Counted from the stretch's first letter, positions 1 to 8,912 are shown. The stretch is DNA of 64,000 nt from Parabacteroides distasonis ATCC 8503 (GCF_000012845.1 NC_009615.1:1821501-1885500), one strand, 5' to 3'. Made by a program: numbers and translations. Notes: a model not told the origin generated them from the sequence alone.

Positions 1-2159
1 GAGCTGACGAATATCGTAATTTCGTAACGGATCGTTTTGGGGCGGAATCAAGCGCCGTTAAATTATTAGGAAAAGAAAATACGGATTGGCAGAAAGAGAT
101 CTTCCGTACAGCCGTGGGAACCGATCATAATATCACGGTATCCGGAGGCTTGAATAATATGCCTTATCGTGTATCCGTCGGATATACAAACCAAAATGGT
201 ATATTGAAAACCTCTAAGTTCGAACGTTATACTGGATCTGTAAACCTAGCTCCCAGTTTCTTCGAAGATCATTTAAATATTAACTTCAACGCCAAGGGAA
301 TGATCTCAAATAATCGTTTCGCCGATACGGGAGCTATCGGAGCGGCAATCGCATTCGACCCGACTCAACCAGTCATGAACGGCAACAGTAAATACGGAGG
401 TTATTTTGCTTGGGAAAATGCCGGTGAATTTATCTCAATCGCTACAAAAAACCCGGTAGCGATGCTTCAACAGAAAAAAGAAGAGGCTAATTCTAAAAAC
501 TTGGTCGGTAATATCCAAGTTGATTATAAATTCCATTTCCTTCCCGAATTACGTGCGAACTTGAATTTAGGTATGGATATGGCTACCGGTACGCAAGACA
601 TTTACTATCCGAAAGAATCTCCATTAGGTTACGTGGATAACGGCAAAACAGGTTATGAGACAATCGACAAATACAATCACCTATTGGATTTTTATTTGCA
701 ATACGCTAAGGATTTCAATGAAAAGCATCATTTTGATATCATGGCTGGTTACTCTTGGCAACATTTCCATCGTTCCACAGAGAACGCATACAATAACTTG
801 AACGGAGATAACCCGACTTCTTATATTTTCAAGACAGAAAGTTATTTGATCTCTTTCTTCGGACGTGTCAATTATTCATTCATGAATCGCTATCTTATCA
901 CCGCTACCTTACGTAACGATGGCACTTCCCGCTTCTCTAAAGACAACCGTTGGGGATTGTTCCCTTCCGTGGCTTTAGGATGGAAGATCAAGGAAGAGGG
1001 CTTTATGAAAGACGTGGACGCTGTATCGGATTTAAAACTACGCTTGGGTTATGGTATTACCGGTCAACAGGATATCTCGCAAGGAGACTACCCGTATATG
1101 GCGACTTATTTCGCGGGACAAGACGGAGCCTACTATCAATTTGGCGACCAATTTGTTCCTATCGCCCGTCCCGACGGTTACAACCCGAACTTGAAATGGG
1201 AGGAGACTACTACTTGGAACGCCGGATTCGACTTCGGATTCTTAGATAACCGTATCACTTCATCCTTGGATTATTATTACAGGGAAACTAAGGACTTGAT
1301 CAATGTGATCGACGTACCGGCCGGAACAAACTTCAAGAACCGTATCGTCAGCAATATCGGTTCTTTGAGAAATCAAGGTGTTGAGTTCTCCATCAACGCT
1401 AAAGCGATCTCAACCTCTGATTGGAAATGGGACCTAGGCTTTAATGTCGCTTGGAACAACAACGAGATTACGAAGCTAACCGCACAGGATGACGCCTCAT
1501 CCATCGTATTGACAGGAACCGTAGAAGGTGGTACCGGGACCATGATACAGGCACAAGGTGTGAATCACCCGGCGAACTCATTCTATGTATACGAGCAGGT
1601 ATATGATCAACAGGGTAATCCGATCGAAGGATTATACGTGGACCGCAACGGAGATGGTGTGATCAATGATGAGGACCGTTATTTCTGCCATAAACCGGCA
1701 GCCGATGTAACGATGGGCTTTACTTCTAAATTGGTATGGAAAGCATGGGATTTCAGTTTCTCACTTCGTTCCAACCTCGGGAACTATGTATATAATAATG
1801 TAGCCTCATCCAATGCGGCATTAAGTGAAGGTAGTATTAACAATAAAGGCTATCTATCCAACCGTCCGCTATCCGCTTTCGATACGAATTTCCAGAACAT
1901 GAACGTATTGTCCGATTATTATGTACAAAACGCATCCTTCTTACGCTGCGATAATATCACGTTGGGTTACTCTTTCAACAAATTATTCGGCGTATTGGGC
2001 GGACGTATCTACGGAACCGTACAGAATCCTTTTGTTATCACGAAATATAAAGGATTGGATCCGGAGGTAGCGAACGCAGCTGATAAGACCTTCGGTATCG
2101 ATAAGAACGTATATCCTCGCCCATTGGTAGGTATACTCGGTGTAAGTCTTAACTTCTAA
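1..2159 (+). CDS. SusC/RagA-type TonB-dependent outer-membrane receptor, 5' end outside window
   Basis: C-terminal part of a SusC-like porin that imports oligosaccharides through the outer membrane using TonB energy, working with the SusD lipoprotein encoded next. The frame is open from base 3, so the gene continues upstream; the GTG at 114 is internal. What is visible is the late plug and beta-barrel: the family signature DWQKEIFRTAVGTDHNITVSG occurs near the left edge in shortened form (DWQKEIFRT at about 87-113), followed by many amphipathic strands, and the protein ends with an aromatic (GVSLNF), as barrel proteins do. The TonB box and carboxypeptidase-like N-terminal domain are not in the window. 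The SusD gene starts 20 bp downstream, so the two form an operon. Substrate cannot be read from the sequence. Confidence 0.95.
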   Translation, partial: ADEYRNFVTDRFGAESSAVKLLGKENTDWQKEIFRTAVGTDHNITVSGGLNNMPYRVSVGYTNQNGILKTSKFERYTGSVNLAPSFFEDHLNINFNAKGMISNNRFADTGAIGAAIAFDPTQPVMNGNSKYGGYFAWENAGEFISIATKNPVAMLQQKKEEANSKNLVGNIQVDYKFHFLPELRANLNLGMDMATGTQDIYYPKESPLGYVDNGKTGYETIDKYNHLLDFYLQYAKDFNEKHHFDIMAGYSWQHFHRSTENAYNNLNGDNPTSYIFKTESYLISFFGRVNYSFMNRYLITATLRNDGTSRFSKDNRWGLFPSVALGWKIKEEGFMKDVDAVSDLKLRLGYGITGQQDISQGDYPYMATYFAGQDGAYYQFGDQFVPIARPDGYNPNLKWEETTTWNAGFDFGFLDNRITSSLDYYYRETKDLINVIDVPAGTNFKNRIVSNIGSLRNQGVEFSINAKAISTSDWKWDLGFNVAWNNNEITKLTAQDDASSIVLTGTVEGGTGTMIQAQGVNHPANSFYVYEQVYDQQGNPIEGLYVDRNGDGVINDEDRYFCHKPAADVTMGFTSKLVWKAWDFSFSLRSNLGNYVYNNVASSNAALSEGSINNKGYLSNRPLSAFDTNFQNMNVLSDYYVQNASFLRCDNITLGYSFNKLFGVLGGRIYGTVQNPFVITKYKGLDPEVANAADKTFGIDKNVYPRPLVGILGVSLNF

Positions 2160-2179
2160 TTTTAAATCAGGATATCTAT

Positions 2180-3727
2180 ATGAATACGAAATTCTTTAAA
2201 TATATAATACCGGCTTTATCGCTGGTTTTCAGCGTAAACTTCACCTCTTGCCTAGGTGATCTCGATGTTACGCCTATCGATCCGAACCTAAACGTAGAGT
2301 TCGATCAGAACGCCAATTTCGCCAAGATCTATGCGGGATTAGCCATCACAGGAAATAAAGGTCCCGACGGACAAGGAGATATCGCCGACACGGATGAGGG
2401 AGCGTCGGGTTTGATGCGTATGCTATTCAACCTGAATGAGCTTCCTACGGACGAGGCGATTTGCGCTTGGTCTGGCGACGTGGATGTATATCCCTTGAAC
2501 TTCGCTAAGTTTACCGCCTCGAACGGTGTGGTATTGAATATGTTCAACCGTCTGTACATCCAAATCGCTCAGTGTAATAACTTCTTAATACAGACAGAGG
2601 GCAAGGATGACGAGGAAAGTCTTACACAGCGTGCTGAAGTTCGTTTTATCCGTGCCTTGGATTATTATTATTTGATTGATTTATATGGCAATGTCCCGTT
2701 CGTTGATGAGAACACGGGTATCGGTACCTATGTTCCCGAACGGATTACCCGGGCGAATCTCTATACCTATATAGAGAAAGAGTTGAAAGAAATCGAGCCA
2801 CAAATGAAGGCTCCCCGTGCAAATGTATATGGACGTGCCGATCAAGCCGCCGTATGGATGCTACTTTCTCGCTTATATCTGAACGCAGAAGTATATACAG
2901 GTACCCCTCAATGGTCTGCCGCCGCTGAATACTCAAAGAAAGTCATGGACGCCGGTTTCTCTCTGGCTCCTAATTATGGAGATAATTTCCTTGCAGATAA
3001 CAACACCTCTCCCGAGATGATCCTGCCGATTTGTTATGATGGCGTACAGACCCGCTCTTGGTCCGGATTGTTCTTTATCGCCAGCTTTATCAGTGGTGAC
3101 ATGAACGCACTGGTTGATTTCGGGACTAAAGAAGCATGGGGTGGTAACCGTGCCCGCATGGCATTGGTGAAAAAGTTCGCTTCTGACGGAGACTTATCGA
3201 AAACAACTGATACACGTGCCTCTTTCTGGACTACAGACCGTACATTCGAGATCAATAAGCCGACCGAGTTTACAGAAGGTTATTCTGTAACTAAATTCAA
3301 GAATATCACGAAATCCGGACAAATCGGTCACGATCCGAATCAGCAGTTCCCGGATATGGATTTCCCATTGTTCCGTTTAGCCGAGGCTAATCTGACCTTT
3401 GCCGAAGCCACAATACGGGCGGGAGGCGATAAACAAGCCGCTTTAAGCGCTATTAACCAGCTACGGAAAAGAGCGAAAGCCACGGAAATTACGGCAACCG
3501 ATCTTACTTTGGATTTTGTGCTTGATGAGAAGGCCCGTGAGTTCTATTTTGAGGCGCAACGCCGTACGGATTTGATCCGCTACAATAAGTTCACCTCCAA
3601 TTATACTTGGGATTGGAAAGGCGAGACAGCGGGAGGTACTTCAATCTCCAGTCACTTCTCATTGTTACCGATTCCTTCGACCCAACTCGTGGCAAACAGT
3701 AACTTGAAACAAAATCCGGGTTATTAA
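2180..3727 (+). CDS. SusD/RagB-family nutrient-binding outer-membrane lipoprotein
   Basis: 515 aa. Surface lipoprotein that caps the SusC channel and binds glycan. A signal peptide ends in the lipobox FTSC with lipidated Cys24. The TPR-like helical fold is suggested by helices rich in RAEVRFIRALDYYYLIDLYG (about residues 150-170), a classic SusD signature, and by the C-terminal block EFYFEAQRRTDLIRYNKF and LLPIPSTQL followed by NPGY, which is the usual SusD ending. Length is normal for the family. It lies 20 bp after the SusC gene and 28 bp before a SusE-like gene. I cannot assign a ligand. Confidence 0.96.
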   Translation: MNTKFFKYIIPALSLVFSVNFTSCLGDLDVTPIDPNLNVEFDQNANFAKIYAGLAITGNKGPDGQGDIADTDEGASGLMRMLFNLNELPTDEAICAWSGDVDVYPLNFAKFTASNGVVLNMFNRLYIQIAQCNNFLIQTEGKDDEESLTQRAEVRFIRALDYYYLIDLYGNVPFVDENTGIGTYVPERITRANLYTYIEKELKEIEPQMKAPRANVYGRADQAAVWMLLSRLYLNAEVYTGTPQWSAAAEYSKKVMDAGFSLAPNYGDNFLADNNTSPEMILPICYDGVQTRSWSGLFFIASFISGDMNALVDFGTKEAWGGNRARMALVKKFASDGDLSKTTDTRASFWTTDRTFEINKPTEFTEGYSVTKFKNITKSGQIGHDPNQQFPDMDFPLFRLAEANLTFAEATIRAGGDKQAALSAINQLRKRAKATEITATDLTLDFVLDEKAREFYFEAQRRTDLIRYNKFTSNYTWDWKGETAGGTSISSHFSLLPIPSTQLVANSNLKQNPGY

Positions 3728-3755
3728 TCGTAAAACCTATTAATAAGTAACAATT

Positions 3756-4865
3756 ATGAATAAAGTCAATATATTATCCATCGTGTTTGCGGGCATCTGT
3801 GCTTTTTCTGCCTGCACGGACGATAAAGATCCGGTTATCAATGACCTAAAGGACTCAGAAGGTAATAATATATCTTTTACCCTCAATGCTCCGAATAACA
3901 GTTCATATACTTTAATGCCGGAAAATGCCAGTAGTATCATCGATATTTTTACCTGTGAACAACCGGATTACGGTTTTGCGGCAGGTGTAACGTATACCGT
4001 ACAAGTCTGTGAAGGAGGAACTGAATTCGAGAAATTCGAGTCGCTGCCAACTACCGGTTCCGGCGAAAAAGTCTTGATCAAGACATTCGAGCTGAATGAT
4101 GCCATGAACAATTTGGGAATGGTTAATCCTACCGTAGCTTATAATGTGGACTTCCGTCTTAAAGCATTTATTAACGACAGTGTTCCCGAACTTTATTCGA
4201 ACACGGTAAACATGGCGATCACTCCATATAGTGGCGCCCGTACCCAAGTTTATTTTGTGGGTGACATATTCGACAACGGATGGAACAATAACGACCCATC
4301 GATGCGTATATTCGCTGATGACGATGTCAATAATATGTTATTCACTTACACAGGTTTCGTAAAAGCCGGTAGCGCATTCAAGATCATTCAAACCCCGGGT
4401 GATTGGGGCATTCAATGGGGTTACGACAGCGACGGAGCATTAAGCAATGACGGCGGTAGCGGTAATATCGAAGGCTTCACGCAGGATGGCTATTATACGA
4501 TCACGTTAGACTTGGCTGGTAACAAATACAGCATCGAACCTTATACCGGAGCGACAACCGAATACAAACAAATCTCCCTGATTGGAGACTTCAATGATTG
4601 GGGTGGTGATCTAGATTTACAACAGGCTAGTTACGACAAGCACATCTGGATCGGCGAGAAAATAGAGATTCCGTCCGATGGCGGTTTGAAATTACGTGCG
4701 GATCATGACTGGGCCGTAAGTTTCGGTGGCAGCAATAGTTTATGGAACGATAAACAAGGACAATTCGCCAAATTTGACGGAGGTGATAATGTAAAGGTTT
4801 CCGCCGGTACCTATTTTATCAAGTTTAATGACTTAACGAAACATATCATTCTACTAGCCGAATAA
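3756..4865 (+). CDS. SusE/SusF-like surface glycan-binding lipoprotein
   Basis: 369 aa. Signal peptide with lipobox FSAC (Cys20). The N-terminal part (about 30-155) has the beta-sandwich pattern of SusE N-domains (FTLNAPNNSSYTLMPENAS). Two C-terminal repeats follow, starting at YFVGDIFDNGWN (about 165) and SLIGDFNDWGGD (about 274), which resemble the tandem starch-binding modules of SusE/SusF. Third gene of the SusC-SusD operon. Such proteins hold glycan at the cell surface but do not cleave it. The SusE likeness hints at an alpha-glucan substrate, but no glycosidase of the locus is in the window to confirm this. Confidence 0.85.
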   Translation: MNKVNILSIVFAGICAFSACTDDKDPVINDLKDSEGNNISFTLNAPNNSSYTLMPENASSIIDIFTCEQPDYGFAAGVTYTVQVCEGGTEFEKFESLPTTGSGEKVLIKTFELNDAMNNLGMVNPTVAYNVDFRLKAFINDSVPELYSNTVNMAITPYSGARTQVYFVGDIFDNGWNNNDPSMRIFADDDVNNMLFTYTGFVKAGSAFKIIQTPGDWGIQWGYDSDGALSNDGGSGNIEGFTQDGYYTITLDLAGNKYSIEPYTGATTEYKQISLIGDFNDWGGDLDLQQASYDKHIWIGEKIEIPSDGGLKLRADHDWAVSFGGSNSLWNDKQGQFAKFDGGDNVKVSAGTYFIKFNDLTKHIILLAE

Positions 4866-4877
4866 GGCATTACTTAA

Positions 4878-4922
4878 ATTACCATCCTTTACTTGATTTA
4901 AAAGTCAAGTAAAGGTGGTAAT
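4878..4922 (+). terminator. Long hairpin after the SusE-like gene
   Basis: Arms 4878-4896 and 4905-4922 pair over about 18 positions with one mismatch (CCTTTACTTGA against TCAAGTAAAGG) around an 8-base loop. It begins 12 bp after the SusE-like stop codon. There is no clear T-run, so it may be a 3'-end stabilising hairpin rather than a strict intrinsic terminator. Confidence 0.5.
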
Positions 4923-5050
4923 AGATAAAAGTAACGCTTGTGTTTATGAATTATGCCTCAAAAGATATGTTTTAGAACATGATTTTGTTAAATCAAGTTA
5001 AGCAAATGAGATTTCCAAACTATTCATTATGCTACATAACATAAAATCTC

Positions 5051-5058
5051 TATATTTG
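5051..5058 (+). promoter_or_regulatory. Bacteroidetes-type -7 promoter element of a candidate small RNA
   Basis: TATATTTG is a perfect match to TAnnTTTG. No protein-coding gene lies downstream on this strand before the terminator at 5104, so it would drive a short transcript. No good -33 TTTG is seen at the expected distance. Confidence 0.5.
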
Positions 5059-5063
5059 CACTG

Positions 5064-5132
5064 TGTTTTTCATGGTATTAGATTTAAGGTTAACAATTGA
5101 GATTGGCTGTCCGTGATGGATAGCCTTTTTTT
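5064..5132 (+). ncRNA. Candidate short transcript (about 70 nt) between promoter and terminator
   Basis: Bounded by the -7 box at 5051-5058 and an intrinsic terminator at 5104-5131. The start is an estimate of +1 about 6-7 bases after the -7 box. It contains a 14-codon ORF (ATG 5072, stop TGA 5114 inside the terminator loop), which might be a leader peptide, but the downstream gene is on the other strand, so this is not an ordinary attenuator. It would run antisense into the 3' end of the winged-helix gene at 5141-5362. I do not recognise an Rfam family. Confidence 0.4.
5104..5131 (+). terminator. Rho-independent terminator
   Basis: GGCTGTCC and GGATAGCC (5104-5125) form an 8-bp stem, with one G-T pair, around loop GTGAT, followed by a run of T. 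The T-run is only on the plus-strand side, so it ends a rightward transcript. Confidence 0.7.
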
Positions 5133-5140
5133 GTTTCCTT

Positions 5141-5362
5141 TTAATAGTACATATTGGATTTGATGCCATTGCTGACATACAACAAACCATTCTTTCTCGT
5201 GATATAAATATTGTTTTCTCTAGCCAACCAGCCAATAGCCAAGGCTAGGTCCTCAATACTTAAAGACAATTTACGGCTTAACTCTTGCGTAGATATTTCA
5301 TTTACCTCGTTTAGCGCATGCCACACTTTTCCTGCGTTTAGTCCAATTCTTCCTTTTTCCAT
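5141..5362 (-). CDS. Small winged helix-turn-helix protein
   Basis: 73 aa from the ATG at 5362; an upstream in-frame TTG at 5368 is less likely as the start. It begins MEKGRIGLNAGKVWHALNE and has the helix-helix-helix-wing pattern of the small winged-helix family common in Bacteroidales: VWHALNEVNEISTQELSRK, then LALAIGWLARENNI, then a beta wing ITRKNGLLYVSN. The protein is about the size of one wHTH domain, so it probably binds DNA without a ligand domain. Target unknown. It is convergent with the candidate small RNA, whose terminator lies 10 bp beyond its stop codon. Confidence 0.8.
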   Translation of the reverse strand: MEKGRIGLNAGKVWHALNEVNEISTQELSRKLSLSIEDLALAIGWLARENNIYITRKNGLLYVSNGIKSNMYY

Positions 5363-5529
5363 AATCAAAATATTTTTCTAGTAAACAAACTATATTCTTT
5401 TTGTTTCCTCTTTCCTACGATTAGTAGTCATTTGTAAAGTTCGCCCTTAAATTTTAGGGAATCAATATCCATTCTTTCGTTTCTATGTTCTATTTTTATT
5501 ATCTTGAATAATAAGTATTTATTAATTCC

Positions 5530-5537
5530 TATATTTG
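5530..5537 (+). promoter_or_regulatory. -7 promoter element for the AraC-type regulator gene
   Basis: TATATTTG, perfect TAnnTTTG match, 20 bp before the ATG at 5558. It lies inside the longer reading frame that begins with TTG 5504, which argues for ATG 5558 as the true start. Confidence 0.6.
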
Positions 5538-5557
5538 AGACGAATTACCGATTAGAT

Positions 5558-6427
5558 ATGGAAAAGGAAATGCTCACATTCGATATCACGAACGATTTTA
5601 TCGTCGGAGATCGTATCACAAAAGAGACGCTAAACAAATACAGCAAGCTGCCTCATAAGATAAAGGCAGGTTTGTTTCTCCTTTGTGTAGAAGGTTCCGT
5701 GCAGGCTTCTATCAATCTAGCGAAGTATACGATTAACAAATATGATTTCGTGACCTTAGTGCCCAGCAATTTTATCCAGTTTCATGAAATATCGGACGAC
5801 GCACGTTTCTATTTCGCCGGATTCTCTTCGGAGTTTATGACAAACATCAATTTTATTAAATCAACCATGAGCTTTCTTCCCGTTATCACGGAACATCCGA
5901 TCATGCCGCTGGAAGAATCTGTAGCTCAATTATATATTGACGGATACCGTTTATTGATACGTGCGCAATCCTTATCCCCGTCTTATTCTATGGTAAATAA
6001 AAACCTAGTCATCGCTTATCTCACGATATTCATGCAAGGAACGGCTGAGTTATATAAAAATCATAGCCATTGGACAAATGGAATCCGTACGCGCACCAAT
6101 GAGATTTACCGTAAGTTTATCCAACTTGTCGTAGAGCATTATACCACCGAGCACAGCGTTTCTTTTTACGCCGCTCAATTAAATTTGTCGTTACCTCATT
6201 TCTGCACGACTATTAAGAAAGCGATCGGACTTACTCCTTTGGAAATCATCTCCTCCATTATCACGATGGATGCCAAGGCACAATTAAGATCAACAGACTT
6301 AACCGTAAAAGAGATCGCTTTCTCTTTAGGCTTTAACAACCTGTCTTTTTTCAACAAATATTTCAGGCAGCATACGGGAATGACACCTCAAGAATATAGA
6401 AGAATGAAAATTCCCTCAAGCACGTAG
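5558..6427 (+). CDS. AraC-family transcriptional regulator
   Basis: 289 aa from ATG 5558; the frame extends upstream to TTG 5504, but a -7 box sits between the two. The N-terminal 160 residues look like a cupin-type sensing domain (GLFLLCVEGSVQASINLAKY, then VTLVPSNFIQFHEI). The C-terminal 100 residues are the AraC double HTH: YAAQLNLSLPHFCTTIKKAI, then TVKEIAFSLGFNNLSFFNKY and the signature FRQHTGMTPQEYRR. It is near the SusCDE operon but separated by a small gene, so control of that locus is possible but unproven. Its stop is 8 bp from the 3' end of the GH27 relic on the other strand. Confidence 0.92.
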   Translation: MEKEMLTFDITNDFIVGDRITKETLNKYSKLPHKIKAGLFLLCVEGSVQASINLAKYTINKYDFVTLVPSNFIQFHEISDDARFYFAGFSSEFMTNINFIKSTMSFLPVITEHPIMPLEESVAQLYIDGYRLLIRAQSLSPSYSMVNKNLVIAYLTIFMQGTAELYKNHSHWTNGIRTRTNEIYRKFIQLVVEHYTTEHSVSFYAAQLNLSLPHFCTTIKKAIGLTPLEIISSIITMDAKAQLRSTDLTVKEIAFSLGFNNLSFFNKYFRQHTGMTPQEYRRMKIPSST

Positions 6428-6434
6428 CCAGCAA

Positions 6435-6560
6435 TCACTTCTTTAGTAAAACCATACCATCGATATCGGGCATCCATGAGCTCCATCCCATCGTGGGAGG
6501 ATCATACGCAAAAACAGAAGATGCCAAGAAAAGTAAGGCGATTGATATATAGTTTCGCAT
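6435..6560 (-). pseudogene. Remnant of a secreted GH27-type alpha-galactosidase (signal peptide plus first motif)
   Basis: A 41-codon ORF from ATG 6560 to TGA 6435-6437. It encodes a good signal peptide (LLFLASSVFAYD) followed by PPTMGWSSWMPDIDG. The motif PPMGWSSWN is the start of mature GH27 alpha-galactosidases; here the reading frame ends 20 residues later and no further GH27 sequence is seen, because the AraC regulator's 3' end abuts it. The likely explanation is a deletion that removed almost the whole enzyme. Identification rests on one short motif. Confidence 0.5.
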
Positions 6561-6640
6561 GGTATAAAATTTTCATGTATAACGTTCTTAATCAAACAAA
6601 AATAAGAAAAGTGCATCAGACCGCCAAATCGGGATAAACG

Positions 6641-6680
6641 AAAAAAGGGAAGTATGCCTTTTTGACGTGACATACTTCCC
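6641..6680 (-). terminator. Rho-independent terminator of the M13 peptidase gene
   Basis: Perfect 10-bp stem: GGGAAGTATG at 6647-6656 and CATACTTCCC at 6671-6680. Six T on the minus strand (6646-6641) follow it, 27 bp after the peptidase stop. Confidence 0.85.
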
Positions 6681-6706
6681 TCATTTATATAAACTCTGTA
6701 TTTGGG

Positions 6707-8749
6707 TTACCAGATAACTACCCGATCAGCCGGAGCCATAAACATCGGATCACCCTCTTTAATGTCAAAAGCGGCATAGAACGGGGCGATATTACGCAAG
6801 GCAGCGTTCACACGCCATTTTCCCAATGAATGCGGGTCGATCTTGGTACGACGACGGATCTCCTCGGGACGGATATTTTGTCCCCACAACGTCGCATATC
6901 CCAAGAAGAAACGTTGTTCATTCGTGAAGCCATCGATCGGGGCCGGAGTCTCTTTGCCCTTCAAGCTATTCAAATAAGCTTGGTGAGCGACCAACAAACC
7001 TCCGTGGTCGGCGATATTCTCACCCAACGTAAAACGTCCGTTGGCATGAAGCGTATCTATTACGATAATCTGGTCATATTGATCAACCAATTTATCAGCA
7101 CGCTCCTTGAAACGAACAGCATCCTCGGCAGTCCACCAATCGATCAAATTACCATCCTTATCGTAGTTACGTCCCTGATCATCGAATCCATGCGTCATCT
7201 CATGGCCGATTACCACGCCAATAGCGCCATAGTTCACCGCATCATCGGCATCCGGATTAAAGAATGGAGGCTGAAGGATCGCAGCCGGGAAACAGATCTC
7301 ATTCGTAGTCGGATTGTAATAAGCGTTCACGGTCTGCGGATTCATATGCCAACGAGACTTATCGACCGGCTTATCCACGTCCGCCAATTGATAGGCCATA
7401 TCGAAGATGTTAGAACGGCGGACATTCGCCCAATAAGAATCGTCCTTGATCTCCAAGCCACTATAATCACGCCATTTGTCCGGATAACCTATTTTCACCG
7501 TAAAAGCGGCCAATTTCTCTTGCGCTTTCGCCTTAGTCGTATCGCTCATCCATTCCAAGCCATTGATCCGCTCGCTCAAAGCAGTCTGCAAATTCCCCAC
7601 TAGCGTCAACATCTTTTCCTTAGAAGAAGCCGGGAAGTATTTCTCTACATACATCTCGCCGACAGCCTCGCCCAACGCACCGTTTACCGTATTCAACGAA
7701 CGCTTCCAACGAGGTTGTTGTTCCTGCTTTCCGGACATTACCTTTCCATAGAACTCAAAATCAGCGTCTACAAAATCATCACTTAGGTACGGAGCCGCCG
7801 CACTCAATAAATTAAACGCCAAATAATATTTTTGCTCATCGACCGTCGTATTCTGCAAAGCCTTATTCATATCCTTATAGAAGTTGATTTGCTTCGCATC
7901 CAACTCTTTCAGCCCGGCTAATCCCATGGATTCAAAATATACATCCCAATCCAACGGGGATTCTATTTGCTTGAAATCCTCGTAAGCCAATTTATTATAG
8001 TTTTTCTGGGAGTCACGCAAATCCTCACGGCCATAAGAGATCTCAGCGATAGCCTTCTCTATTTTCATCACGGCATCCACCGCCGCATCCGCCTGTTCCG
8101 GGCTTGAGCCGGCCAACGTAAATAACTTATTTATATAAGCCCTGTAAGCGTCACGCATCTTAGCGGAACCTTCATCTTCCAACAAATAATAATCCCGATC
8201 GCCCATTCCGATACCAGCCTGATACAGCTGGACGATATTCATGGCACTATTCTTCTCGTCAGCGTCCACGAACAAAGCGAAGAACGGAGCCATGCCTTCC
8301 TTATGAAGCGTAGCCACCATCTTAGAGACATCCGATTTCGTCGCCAGCGCATTGATAGCGGCCAGTTCCTCTTTGATAGGAGCCACTCCATCGGCATTCA
8401 ACTTCGTGCTATCCAATCCCATCGCATACAAAGCGCCGATCTTCCCGGCGACACTACCCGCCTCATGGGGCGTAGCGCTAAGTTCCTCGATCAATACCCG
8501 GAGCTGCTCTTGGTTATTCTCTAGTAATTGGTCGAAAGTTCCGAAACGAGCGTATTCCGGTTTCAAAGGATTATTCTTAATCCATCCACCACAAGCGTAT
8601 TCATAAAAATCCGTACCTGCGGCAACCGTGGTATCCATATTCGCAGGATTAATAGCAGCGATCTTCACTACCTCTTTCTGAGGAGTGTTACAACTCGCTA
8701 AAGCGACTATCCCAGCCGCTAAAAACGGAAACATTTTTCTCTTTCTCAT
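6707..8749 (-). CDS. M13-family (neprilysin/PepO-like) zinc metallopeptidase, lipoprotein
   Basis: 680 aa. Lipoprotein signal with lipobox ALASC (Cys20), so it is anchored in the periplasm or on the outer membrane. M13 landmarks are intact: substrate-binding NAYYNP, zinc motif HEMTH at 516-520, third zinc ligand Glu577 in GENIADHGG with Asp581, and the C-terminal Trp (VVIW) typical of the family. Length matches full-size neprilysin-type endopeptidases, which cut peptides up to about 40 residues. It is a single-gene unit with its own promoter (8779-8786) and terminator (6641-6680), divergent from the GH51 gene across a region with an unusual 22-bp repeat array. Confidence 0.95.
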   Translation of the reverse strand: MRKRKMFPFLAAGIVALASCNTPQKEVVKIAAINPANMDTTVAAGTDFYEYACGGWIKNNPLKPEYARFGTFDQLLENNQEQLRVLIEELSATPHEAGSVAGKIGALYAMGLDSTKLNADGVAPIKEELAAINALATKSDVSKMVATLHKEGMAPFFALFVDADEKNSAMNIVQLYQAGIGMGDRDYYLLEDEGSAKMRDAYRAYINKLFTLAGSSPEQADAAVDAVMKIEKAIAEISYGREDLRDSQKNYNKLAYEDFKQIESPLDWDVYFESMGLAGLKELDAKQINFYKDMNKALQNTTVDEQKYYLAFNLLSAAAPYLSDDFVDADFEFYGKVMSGKQEQQPRWKRSLNTVNGALGEAVGEMYVEKYFPASSKEKMLTLVGNLQTALSERINGLEWMSDTTKAKAQEKLAAFTVKIGYPDKWRDYSGLEIKDDSYWANVRRSNIFDMAYQLADVDKPVDKSRWHMNPQTVNAYYNPTTNEICFPAAILQPPFFNPDADDAVNYGAIGVVIGHEMTHGFDDQGRNYDKDGNLIDWWTAEDAVRFKERADKLVDQYDQIIVIDTLHANGRFTLGENIADHGGLLVAHQAYLNSLKGKETPAPIDGFTNEQRFFLGYATLWGQNIRPEEIRRRTKIDPHSLGKWRVNAALRNIAPFYAAFDIKEGDPMFMAPADRVVIW

Positions 8750-8778
8750 TTTGTTTAGTCTTTTGCCTTAAAACCTTA

Positions 8779-8786
8779 CAAAGATA
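8779..8786 (-). promoter_or_regulatory. -7 promoter element for the M13 peptidase gene
   Basis: Minus-strand TATCTTTG, perfect TAnnTTTG, 29 bp before the ATG at 8749. Confidence 0.6.
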
Positions 8787-8805
8787 CGATAAATACGCAA
8801 AAGAA

Positions 8806-8870
8806 AAACATGTACGTGTTTCTTTTAAAACATGTACGACTTTTTCCGAAAACACGTACGTGTTTTTCGA
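8806..8870. repeat. 22-bp-period palindromic array (3 units), locus A
   Basis: Units start at 8806, 8828 and 8850, exactly 22 bp apart, with cores AAACATGTACGTGTTT, AAACATGTACG and AAACACGTACGTGTTT. The third, 8849-8866 (AAAACACGTACGTGTTTT), is a perfect 18-bp palindrome. GTAC is the centre of every unit. It sits between the divergent promoters of the M13 peptidase and GH51 genes. See findings for four sister arrays with the same period. Confidence 0.8.
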
Positions 8871-8904
8871 ACGATAAAAGGATTTATATATTCAAGAATA
8901 AGTG

Positions 8905-8912
8905 TATCTTTG
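8905..8912 (+). promoter_or_regulatory. -7 promoter element for the GH51 gene
   Basis: TATCTTTG, perfect TAnnTTTG, 19 bp before the ATG at 8932. Confidence 0.65.

Noticed and set aside
6830..7603. 257-codon open frame on the plus strand
   Set aside because: It lies wholly antisense to the M13 peptidase gene, whose motifs are intact; no family features.
8806..8870. 22-bp arrays as CRISPR
   Set aside because: Units are palindromic and directly adjacent, with no unique spacers of about 30 bp and no cas genes in the window.
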